16,429 bases of DNA from DASXTS01 sp036505275 (lineage in GTDB: Bacteria > Actinomycetota > Actinomycetes > Mycobacteriales > Pseudonocardiaceae). How positions within the stretch are numbered: position 1 is the stretch's first letter; each line of letters opens with the position of its first letter. Positions 6,311-12,406 of the stretch are shown here, in pieces. Under the pieces are notes generated by a model. It saw nothing but the letters and a program-made list of their open reading frames with translations. It had not been told where the DNA came from and ran no database searches. The translations under genes and the position numbers were made by a program. The DNA lies in NCBI GenBank assembly GCA_036505275.1, contig DASXTS010000412.1:1-16429 (forward strand), written 5' to 3'.

Positions 6311-6916
6311 ATGTTGACATTCCGGATTGCCGGCCTGCTGCTCGCCGGCGTGGCACTGGCCGGGTGCTCCGGCCTCGGTACAGGGGACGCCGGCAATAGC
6401 GCCGGCAATAGCGCTGGTAATGGCGCCGGCAGTGGCGCCGGCTCCGCATCGGGGGATCGGGTGGCGGCGCTGCACGCCGCCGCCGAGTGCCTGCGCCAGC
6501 ACGGCGTCCGGAACTTCGCCGACCCGGTGCTCGGCGCCAACGGCGAGGTGTACACCGACACCCGCGCCCTGGACAGCATCGACCGCGCGCAGGCCGACGC
6601 CATCAGCAGCGTGTGCGCCCGCGAGCTCGGCGCGGCGAACTGGAACCCCGGGCAGCAGCCACCGGCGCCGGCCGCGCTGGTGGCTGCCGGCGTACGGGCC
6701 GCCCGGTGCATGCGGGAGAACGGCCTGCCGGCCTTCCACGATCCGACGGCCGACTCGCCGTACACACCCGGGCACGGCCTCGGCATGCGCGCGGAGGACC
6801 TGCCGCCGGGCGCGGACAAGCAGACGCCGGCCGTCCAGCACGCGATGCAGGCCTGCCGTGAGCTGCTCGACGCCGAGATCAGGGCCTCGGCGTTGGACCA
6901 GCTGGCCGGCCGATGA
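6311..6916 (+). CDS. Exporter-linked lipoprotein with a duplicated C-x-R-x-x-G...F-x-D-P...C module
   Basis: A 201-residue lipoprotein. The signal peptide (1-18) ends in the lipobox LAGC, with lipidated Cys19. A low-complexity Asn/Ser/Ala/Gly linker follows at 24-48, encoded by 12-bp repeats. The mature part is an internal duplication: Cys60-LRQHGVRNFADP with Cys102, and Cys133-MRENGLPAFHDP with Cys182. Lipoproteins with this motif are common in actinobacteria beside efflux ABC genes, but I know of no established function. The Cys pairs may be disulfides or bind a ligand. The stop overlaps the ATG of the adaptor gene by 4 nt. ATG 6311 has no clear ribosome binding site. Confidence 0.85.
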   Translation: MLTFRIAGLLLAGVALAGCSGLGTGDAGNSAGNSAGNGAGSGAGSASGDRVAALHAAAECLRQHGVRNFADPVLGANGEVYTDTRALDSIDRAQADAISSVCARELGAANWNPGQQPPAPAALVAAGVRAARCMRENGLPAFHDPTADSPYTPGHGLGMRAEDLPPGADKQTPAVQHAMQACRELLDAEIRASALDQLAGR

Positions 6917-8136
6917 ACCGCGATCGGGGTCGGCGGTGGTTGGCTGGGCGGCCGGCGGCGGCCGGGGTGCTGGCCGGGGTGCTGGCCGGGGTGACGGCCG
7001 GCGTGGTGACCGCCCTGGTGGCCGCCGTGCTGATCACCGGCGGCGGCCCGGCATCCGCATCGAGCGCGGCCGACGGTGCGGCCGGCGGTGCGACCGGCGG
7101 TGCGGCCGGGGGTGCGGCCGGCGGTGCGGCCGGCGGTGCGGGCTCCGGGGTGGGCGGCGGCCTCGATACCGGCGTCCAGACCGGCGGGGCGAGGGTGGTC
7201 CGCACCGACCTGAGCACCACCGTGCCGCTGTTCGGCACCCTCGGGTTCGCCTCGCCGGCCACCGTGGTCGGGGCCACCGGTGGGCACGCCTACACGTGGC
7301 TGCCGGCGCCGGGGTCGGTGATCGCGGCCGGACAGCCGGCATACGAGGTGGACGGCCGGGCCGTGCCGCTGCTGTCCGGCGACCGGCCGGTGTGGCGCGC
7401 ATTGGGTGTCGGCGCCGCGCGGGGGCCGGACATCGCCGAGCTGAACGCCAACCTGGAGGCGCTCGGCCACGGGCATGGCCTGGCCGGCAGCGACCGGTTC
7501 ACCGCGACGACGGCGGCCGCGCTGCGGCGCTGGCAGCGGGCTCTCGGGGTGCCGGCCACCGGGCGGTTGGACCTCGGCCAGGCGGTGTTTGCGCCGGCCC
7601 CGCTGCGGGTTCAAGCCGTGCCGGCCCAGATCGGCGGCCAACCACGGCCGGGCGAGCCGGTCCTGTCCGGCACCTCCAACGACCGGGTGGTCGAGCTCGC
7701 GGTGCCGGTCGACCAGGCGTTCCTGCTGCACGTGTCCGACCAGGTGACCGTGACGCTGCCGGACGCGCACAGCACCACGGCCGGCACGGTGTCGGCGGTC
7801 TCGCCGGTGGCCGAGCAGGCGGCCGAGGAGCCGGGCCGGCGGCCGGCGGCGGCCACGGTGGCCGTCACGGTGGCGCTGGCCGATCCGGCGGCGGTGGCCG
7901 GGTACACCACGGCCCCGGTGAGCGTGTTGGTGACCACGGCGGGCGTTCGCGGCGTGCTCGCCGTCCCGGTCGTCGCGCTGGTGGCGCTGCCGGACGGCGG
8001 GTTCGCGGTGATCGTCCTGGCCGACGGCGGTGCACCGCGCCAGGTTCCGGTCACCGGTGGCCTCTTCGCCGGCACACTCGTCGAGGTGTCCGGCGCGGGT
8101 CTTGCCGAGGGCGATGTGGTGGAGGTGCCGGCGTGA
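6913..8136 (+). CDS. Membrane-fusion-like adaptor with peptidoglycan-binding domain
   Basis: A 407-residue protein with one N-terminal membrane segment (about 19-42) and a Gly/Ala linker (53-82) of GGAA units encoded by near-identical 12-bp repeats (about 7076-7140). The extracytoplasmic part has a short beta/lipoyl-like stretch (about 95-150) and a PG_binding_1-like domain (about 172-231; IAELNANLEALG, FTATTAAALRRWQRALGVPATG). A C-terminal HlyD-like beta domain ends with VPVTGGLFAGTLVEVSGAGL and GDVVEVPA. In Gram-positive exporters such adaptors tie the FtsX-like permease to the cell wall. ATG 6913 overlaps the lipoprotein TGA by 4 nt. The substrate is unknown. Confidence 0.85.
   Translation: MNRDRGRRWLAGRPAAAGVLAGVLAGVTAGVVTALVAAVLITGGGPASASSAADGAAGGATGGAAGGAAGGAAGGAGSGVGGGLDTGVQTGGARVVRTDLSTTVPLFGTLGFASPATVVGATGGHAYTWLPAPGSVIAAGQPAYEVDGRAVPLLSGDRPVWRALGVGAARGPDIAELNANLEALGHGHGLAGSDRFTATTAAALRRWQRALGVPATGRLDLGQAVFAPAPLRVQAVPAQIGGQPRPGEPVLSGTSNDRVVELAVPVDQAFLLHVSDQVTVTLPDAHSTTAGTVSAVSPVAEQAAEEPGRRPAAATVAVTVALADPAAVAGYTTAPVSVLVTTAGVRGVLAVPVVALVALPDGGFAVIVLADGGAPRQVPVTGGLFAGTLVEVSGAGLAEGDVVEVPA
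7076..7140 (+). repeat. 12-bp tandem repeats encoding a Gly/Ala linker
   Basis: About five units of GGTGCGGCCGGC with scattered single-base changes encode GAAG-type repeats. Unit length is a multiple of three, so copy-number change would lengthen or shorten the linker without shifting frame. Confidence 0.8.
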
Positions 8137-8147
8137 GCACCCCACGA

Positions 8148-8185
8148 AAGCGCTCGCTGCGCTCACGCTTCCGCGGGGACCCCGC
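8148..8185 (+). promoter_or_regulatory. Two hairpins in the adaptor-ATPase spacer, one covering the ATPase ribosome binding site
   Basis: AAGCG (8148-8152) pairs with CGCTT (8166-8170), with an alternative inner stem AGCGC/GCGCT. Then GCGGG (8173-8177) pairs with CCCGC (8181-8185) and ends directly before ATG 8186. The Shine-Dalgarno GGGGA (8175-8179) lies inside this second stem, so translation of the ATPase may depend on opening it. Confidence 0.45.
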
Positions 8186-8974
8186 ATGACACCCCGCATG
8201 ACCACCAGCATGACTCCAGCCGTCGAGCTGCGCGGGGTCGCCAAGGACTTCGCGGGCACCTGGGCGCTGCGCGGGGTGCACCTGGCGGTCCGGCGGGGTG
8301 AGCTGCTCGCCATCCTCGGCGTCTCGGGATCGGGCAAGTCGACGTTGCTGCACATCGCGGGCACGCTGGAACGGCCGAGCACCGGGTCGGTGCTGATCGC
8401 CGGCGAGGACGTCGCGGGCCTGCCGGACGCGGCGCTGTCCCGGCTGCGGGCACGTCACCTCGGGTTCGTGTTCCAGCAGTTCTTCCTGGTGCCGCACCTG
8501 GACGTGCTGGCCAATGTGGCCCATGCGCTCCTCTACCGGGCGACGCCGGTCGCGGCGCGGCGCGCGACGGCCGTCGAGGCGCTGCGCCGGGTCGGCCTTG
8601 GCCACCGGCTGAGCCACCGGCCGGAGCAGCTCTCCGGCGGCGAACGCCAGCGGGTAGCCATCGCGCGGGCGCTGGTCGGTCGGCCGCGGGCGATCCTCGC
8701 CGACGAGCCGACCGGCAACCTCGACTCCACCACGGCCCGCGAGGTCATCGACCTGATTCTGGAGCTGAACGCGGACGGGGCCACGGTGGTGATCGCCACC
8801 CACGACCGGGACATCGCCTCGGCGGCGTCTCGGCGGATCGAGCTGCACGACGGCGTGATCGTGCACGACACCGGTTGGCCAGGCGGCCCGGCCGAGACGC
8901 CGCTGGACGTTGTGACGCCGCTTGTGAGGCCGTTTGTGAGGCCGTTTGTTAGGCCGTTTGTTAGGCCGTTGTGA
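8186..8974 (+). CDS. MacB/LolD-type ABC transporter ATPase
   Basis: A 262-residue nucleotide-binding protein. Walker A GVSGSGKST (45-53), Q-loop VFQQFFLVPHLDVLANV (about 95-111), signature LSGGERQRVAIARAL (149-163), Walker B AILADEPTGNLD (169-180) and H-loop His206 in ATHDRD are all intact. The LADEPTGNLD signature and the DxLANV-type Q-loop place it in the MacB/LolD family, whose members power transport with an FtsX-like permease. ATG 8186 follows GGGGA by 6 nt; in-frame ATGs at 8198 and 8210 are possible. After the normal domain end (about residue 235) there is an extra tail, VRPFVRPFVRPFVRPL, encoded by a 12-bp repeat. The stop overlaps the permease GTG by 4 nt. Confidence 0.95.
   Translation: MTPRMTTSMTPAVELRGVAKDFAGTWALRGVHLAVRRGELLAILGVSGSGKSTLLHIAGTLERPSTGSVLIAGEDVAGLPDAALSRLRARHLGFVFQQFFLVPHLDVLANVAHALLYRATPVAARRATAVEALRRVGLGHRLSHRPEQLSGGERQRVAIARALVGRPRAILADEPTGNLDSTTAREVIDLILELNADGATVVIATHDRDIASAASRRIELHDGVIVHDTGWPGGPAETPLDVVTPLVRPFVRPFVRPFVRPL
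8923..8970 (+). repeat. 12-bp tandem repeat at the ATPase/permease junction
   Basis: Four units of TGTGAGGCCGTT or TGTTAGGCCGTT (8923-8934, 8935-8946, 8947-8958, 8959-8970), followed by a partial unit that lacks one T and forms the permease start (GTGAGGCCG). GCCGCTGGACGT occurs on both sides (about 8899-8910 and 8976-8987), suggesting that the permease start region was duplicated into the ATPase end. Confidence 0.9.
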
Positions 8975-10167
8975 GGCCGCTGGACGTGCTGCGGCAATCC
9001 GCGGCCGGCCTCCGATACCGCCCGCTGCGGGCGGCGCTGTCGGCACTGGGCATCGCGCTCGGCACCGCAGCCATGGTCGCGATCGTCGGCGTGCCGGCGT
9101 CCGCGCAGGCCGCCCTGCTGGCCCAGCTGGGACGCGACGGCAACCTGCTCACGGTGGCGACCGGCCGAACGGTCAACGGCCAGCTCGCGCCGCTGCCGGA
9201 GACCGCGGCCGGCATGTTGCGGCGGATCGACGGCGTGCAGACGGTGGCACCGGTCGGCATGCTGGCTGGCTTGACGGTGCGCCGCAGCTCGGCGGTGCCG
9301 GTCAAGGAGACCAACGGGATAGCCGTGCTCGCCGCGGAGCCCGCGCTGGTCGGGGCGCTCAACCTGACCGTGGTCGCCGGCCGGTTCCTGGACGCCGCCA
9401 CCGGCCGCTATCCGACGGTGGTGCTCGGCGCGGCGGCGGCCCGGTCGCTGGGCATCTCCCGGCTCACTCCGCAGACGCAGGTCTACCTCGGCTCCGGCGG
9501 CTTCAGCGGCAACGGTGGCCGGTACGCGGTGGTGCTCGGCGTGCTCGCACCCGTCCCGCTCGCCCCAGAGCTGGACACCGGCGCGCTGCTCGGCACCGCG
9601 GCCGCCGGCGAACTGTTCGGATTCGACGGCAGGCCGACCAGGGTGTACCTGCGGGCCGACCCCGACCGGGTGCCCGCCGTGTGGGCCAGGCTCGCGGCCA
9701 CCACCAACCCGGCCAACCCCGGCATGGTGACCGTCGGCCGGCCGTCGGACCTGCTGGTGGCCAGGGCCAGCGCGCGCGGCGCCCTGCTCGGGCTGGCGCT
9801 CGGGCTCGGCGCGGTGGCGCTGCTGGTCGGCGGCGTCGGGGTGGCCAACGTGATGGTGGTATCCGTGCTCGAGCGCCGCGCCGAGATCGGCGTCCGCCGC
9901 GCGCTCGGAGCCACCAGGTCGGCCGTAGCGATGATCTTCCTCGGCGAGGCGACAGCGCTGTGCGTGCTCGGCGCGCTGACCGGCACGGCCCTTGGCGTGC
10001 TCACCACAATCGGCTACGTACTGGCGTCCGGCGCCAGCCTCGTGCTGCCGGCGGCACCGCTGGCCGCGGGGCTGGCCGGGTCCGTGCTGGTCGGGTTGGT
10101 CGCCGGCTGCTACCCGGCGCTGCGGGCCGCGCGGCTGGCGCCGACCGAGGCGCTGCGCGCCGGGTGA
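8971..10167 (+). CDS. FtsX-like ABC transporter permease (MacB family)
   Basis: A 398-residue permease with the family layout. Membrane segment 1 is at about 22-42 after LRYRPLRAALSALGIALG. A large extracytoplasmic MacB-periplasmic-core-like domain follows (about 43-265), then three C-terminal membrane segments (about 268-295, 318-345 and 350-380) with the conserved ERRAEIGVRRALGATRS between them. The end is YPALRAARLAPTEALRAG, the usual close of these permeases. GTG 8971 overlaps the ATPase stop (GTGA). With the ATPase, adaptor and lipoprotein it forms one exporter operon; the substrate cannot be read from sequence. Repeat copy A lies 32 bases after the stop. Confidence 0.94.
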   Translation: MRPLDVLRQSAAGLRYRPLRAALSALGIALGTAAMVAIVGVPASAQAALLAQLGRDGNLLTVATGRTVNGQLAPLPETAAGMLRRIDGVQTVAPVGMLAGLTVRRSSAVPVKETNGIAVLAAEPALVGALNLTVVAGRFLDAATGRYPTVVLGAAAARSLGISRLTPQTQVYLGSGGFSGNGGRYAVVLGVLAPVPLAPELDTGALLGTAAAGELFGFDGRPTRVYLRADPDRVPAVWARLAATTNPANPGMVTVGRPSDLLVARASARGALLGLALGLGAVALLVGGVGVANVMVVSVLERRAEIGVRRALGATRSAVAMIFLGEATALCVLGALTGTALGVLTTIGYVLASGASLVLPAAPLAAGLAGSVLVGLVAGCYPALRAARLAPTEALRAG

Positions 10168-10199
10168 GTCCGGTGTGCCGAACCATCGGAATCACGTGT

Positions 10200-10240
10200 C
10201 CGAAACGTCCAACTCACGTGTTCGAACCCGCGGACACGCC
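10200..10240 (+). repeat. Dispersed repeat copy A (reference copy)
   Basis: This 41-bp core runs CCGAAACGTCCAACTCA, CGTGTTCGAA and then CCCGCGGACACGCC. A near-identical 13-mer precedes it (TCACGTGTCCGAA at 10192-10204, TCACGTGTTCGAA at 10214-10226), a direct repeat with a 22-bp period, the same period as the array at 311-398. It sits between the exporter operon and the LOG-family remnant. Confidence 0.85.
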
Positions 10241-10273
10241 GGAGGAGGAGGACCGGCCGGCGTAGCGTTCCGA

Positions 10274-10497
10274 AGCCGGCGACCGGGAAGACCAGCACGC
10301 CGGAGGCGTGCGCTCGCTGCAAGGTGGCCGGCAGCAGCTGGCTGCCGAGCAGCACAGCCTCGTCCAGCGCCGTACCGCGCACCAGCGCGTCGTCGTTGGC
10401 GGCGGTGAGGTCAAGCCCGACCAGCAACGCCCGCAGCAGGTCGCCGCCGGCCGCGCGGTGCGCGCAGCGCGTCCAACGTGGTTATCTCGGTCCGCAC
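10274..10497 (-). pseudogene. Remnant of a LOG-family (TIGR00730-like) protein, N-terminus only, frameshifted
   Basis: From GTG 10497 the minus strand reads VRTEITTLDALR. After a shift of one base near 10465 it continues HRAAGGDLLRALLVGLDLTA, then ALDEAVLLGSQLLP and SGVLVFPVAGF. This matches, from memory, the N-terminal segment of actinobacterial LOG-family nucleotide-processing proteins (EI-L--F----A-G, LDLT, AVFLGC-L-P, GALVFP). The Rossmann core with its GGGPGxMEA signature is absent; homology stops near 10274 and repeat copy A follows. Frameshift and truncation both argue for a dead gene. The stretch 10168-10581 contains no intact gene. Confidence 0.55.
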
Positions 10498-10544
10498 GTG
10501 ACGAAACGTACCTACCGACTCTGACCCGCGTCGGGCGGCCACGC

Positions 10545-10574
10545 AGGACTTATGCAGGATCTTGCATGTATAGT
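10545..10574 (+). promoter_or_regulatory. Promoter of the CDF gene with a palindrome in the spacer
   Basis: TATAGT (10569-10574) is the best -10 box in the window and ends 7 nt before GTG 10582, giving a leaderless start. A weak -35 (AGGACT, 10545-10550) is 18 nt upstream. Between them ATGCAGGATCTTGCAT (10552-10567) is a 14-of-16 palindrome, the position used by metal-sensing MerR or ArsR/SmtB regulators. A metal-responsive operator is an inference. Confidence 0.55.
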
Positions 10575-10581
10575 ACTGCAC

Positions 10582-11484
10582 GTGCACGACCACGCGCATG
10601 CCCGGCCGGACAGCCGCCGCCGGATCGGCCTTGCGTTGGTCATCACGCTGTCGCTGCTGGTCGTCGAGGCGGTCGGCGCCTTCCTCACCGGCTCGCTTGC
10701 GCTGCTGGCCGACGCCGGCCATCTGGCCACTGACGGCATCGGCCTCGGGGTGGCGCTGGCCGCCGTGACCCTGGCCGGGCGGCCGCCGTCGGCCCGCCGC
10801 ACGTTCGGCCTCGGCCGGCTGGAGGTGCTGGCCGCCGTCGCCAACGCGCTGCTGCTGCTCGGCGTCGGAGGCACCGTGCTGGTGCGGGCCATCGGGCGGC
10901 TCTCGGCGCCGGTGCCGGTGGCCAGCGGGCCGCTGCTGGCCATTGGCGTGCTCGGCCTGGCCGGCAACCTCGTGGCCCTGGTCGTGCTGGCCCGCGGCGA
11001 CCGCACCAGCCTGAACCTGCGCGGCGCGCTGCTCGAGGTGCTCGGCGACGCCCTCGGCTCGCTGGCCGTCGTGGCGTCCGCCCTGGTCATCGCGGTTACC
11101 GGGTGGTTACAGGCGGACGCGGTGGCCTCCCTGGCCATCGCCGCGCTGATCCTGCCGCGCAGCCTGTTGCTGCTGCGCGACGCCGCGCACGTGCTGCTCG
11201 AGGGCACACCGCCCGACGTGGACGTCGACCACGTGCGGGCCGCGCTGCTCGGCGTCCGAGGCGTGGTGGACGTGCATGATCTGCACGTCTGGTGCATCAC
11301 GCCCGGCCAGTCCGCGGTCTCCGCGCACCTGGTGGTGGACGGCGTCGCCTGCGTCGGGTGCGGCGAGGCGTCCGTGCTTGACCAGGCCGCCGCCGTGCTC
11401 GCCGACGACTTCGGGCTGGCGCACTCGACGGTGCAGATCGAGCACACTGCGCACGACGACCATGAGGCCGACCAGCACTCGTGA
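10582..11484 (+). CDS. Cation diffusion facilitator (CDF) family metal efflux protein
   Basis: A 300-residue CDF transporter (CzcD/ZitB type) expected to export Zn, Co or Cd in exchange for protons. There are six predicted membrane segments between residues about 15 and 195. The TM2 site is His47-x3-Asp51 (DAGHLATDG). The TM5 site is Glu152-x3-Asp156 (EVLGDALGS), where the Zn-type consensus has His-x3-Asp. The cytoplasmic domain (about 205-290) has VHDLHVWCITPG and ends in a His-rich tail HTAHDDHEADQHS; the N-terminus is also His-rich. C257-x2-C260 may bind metal. GTG 10582 was chosen because the -10 box lies 7 nt before it; ATG 10552 would place the promoter inside the gene. The gene is monocistronic and ends in a shared terminator. 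Confidence 0.93.
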   Translation: MHDHAHARPDSRRRIGLALVITLSLLVVEAVGAFLTGSLALLADAGHLATDGIGLGVALAAVTLAGRPPSARRTFGLGRLEVLAAVANALLLLGVGGTVLVRAIGRLSAPVPVASGPLLAIGVLGLAGNLVALVVLARGDRTSLNLRGALLEVLGDALGSLAVVASALVIAVTGWLQADAVASLAIAALILPRSLLLLRDAAHVLLEGTPPDVDVDHVRAALLGVRGVVDVHDLHVWCITPGQSAVSAHLVVDGVACVGCGEASVLDQAAAVLADDFGLAHSTVQIEHTAHDDHEADQHS

Positions 11485-11522
11485 GTGGTAAATGGTGTCC
11501 CAGCACCATTTACCACTCACGA
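11479..11522. terminator. Bidirectional terminator, perfect 19-bp stem
   Basis: Bases 11479-11497 and 11504-11522 are exact reverse complements around the loop TCCCAG. The hairpin overlaps the CDF stop codon (11482-11484) and starts 3 bases after the end of purU, so it serves both convergent genes. An AT-richer core (GGTAAATGG) within a GC-rich genome is notable. Confidence 0.9.
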
Positions 11523-11524
11523 CC

Positions 11525-12406
11525 TCAGAGGAGCACGGTCTTGTTGCCGTGTACCTGGACGCGGTCCTCGAGGTGCCAGCGCAGGCCGCGGGCCAGCACC
11601 ACCTTCTCGATGTCACGGCCCTTGCGGACCATGTCCGCGACGGTGTCGGCGTGGTCGACCCGGATGACGTCCTGCTCGATGATCGGTCCAGCGTCCAGCT
11701 CGGCGGTGACGTAGTGGCAGGTGGCGCCGACCAGCTTGACGCCGCGGGCGTACGCCTGGTGATACGGGCGGGCGCCGATGAACGAGGGCAGGAAGCTGTG
11801 GTGGATGTTGATGGCGCGGCCGGACCAGGCCGCGCACAGCGTGCGCGGCAGCACCTGCATGAACCGGGCCAGGACGATGGCGTGCGGCCGATTCGCGTCG
11901 GTGAGCTGCCGCAGTTCGGCGAATGCGGCTGCCTTGGCGTCGGGGTCGGAGCCGGCGACCGGGAACACCACATGGTGGAACGGGATCCCGTGCGCCCGCG
12001 TGATGCCGCCGAGGTCGGGGTGGTTGCCGATGACGGCGGCCAGCTCGACGTCCAGCTCGCCGGAGGACACCCGGCCGAGCAGGTCGTAGAGGCAGTGCCC
12101 CTCACGGGAGACCAGGATGACCATGCGCCGCCGTGAGCCGGTGTCCCAGACCCGCCAGTCGGCCTGGCCGCCGAGCTCGGCGGCCACCGTGGCGAACCGC
12201 CGGCGCAGCTCGCCGACGTCGAACGGCACCGAGTCGGCGCGCACCATCTGCCTGGTGAAGAACCAGTTGGTCTCCTGGTCGGCGTGGTAGGCCGCCTCGG
12301 TGATCCAGGCGCCGGCGTCGGCCAGGAACGTGGCGATACGTGCCACGATCCCGGTGCGGTCCGGGCAGCTCAGCGTGAGCACGAACTGGCGTGGCGGTGC
12401 GGTCAT
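11525..12406 (-). CDS. purU: Formyltetrahydrofolate deformylase
   Basis: A 293-residue protein that hydrolyses 10-formyl-tetrahydrofolate to tetrahydrofolate and formate, balancing the one-carbon pool and supplying formate for purine synthesis. It has an N-terminal ACT domain (about 6-85; LTLSCPDRTGIVARIATFLA) and a formyltransferase-fold domain (about 93-293). Catalytic residues are Asn200 and His202 in INIHHSFLPSF and Asp238 in TAELDAGPIIEQD. The length is usual for the family. ATG 12406 overlaps the DUF2505 stop (ATGA), so it is the second gene of a two-gene operon. It ends just before the bidirectional terminator. Confidence 0.96.
   Translation of the reverse strand: MTAPPRQFVLTLSCPDRTGIVARIATFLADAGAWITEAAYHADQETNWFFTRQMVRADSVPFDVGELRRRFATVAAELGGQADWRVWDTGSRRRMVILVSREGHCLYDLLGRVSSGELDVELAAVIGNHPDLGGITRAHGIPFHHVVFPVAGSDPDAKAAAFAELRQLTDANRPHAIVLARFMQVLPRTLCAAWSGRAINIHHSFLPSFIGARPYHQAYARGVKLVGATCHYVTAELDAGPIIEQDVIRVDHADTVADMVRKGRDIEKVVLARGLRWHLEDRVQVHGNKTVLL

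Noticed and set aside
6314..6319. TTGACA as a -35 box within the lipoprotein start
   Set aside because: It lies inside the signal-peptide codons and has no -10 at a suitable distance that would serve a gene.
5549..6841. Long minus-strand extension of the kinase frame (842 residues)
   Set aside because: Upstream of GTG 5548 it is an out-of-frame shadow of the response regulator and antisense to the lipoprotein; composition is typical GC-driven noise.
6271..8382. 703-residue minus-strand open frame
   Set aside because: Antisense to the lipoprotein, adaptor and ATPase genes, with His/Arg/Gly-rich repeats typical of high-GC shadow frames and no recognisable domain.
10245..10300. Downstream end of the LOG-remnant frame (PVLLLRRVRGFEHVSW) as real protein
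   Set aside because: It is encoded by repeat copy A and its flank, not by sequence related to the LOG family.
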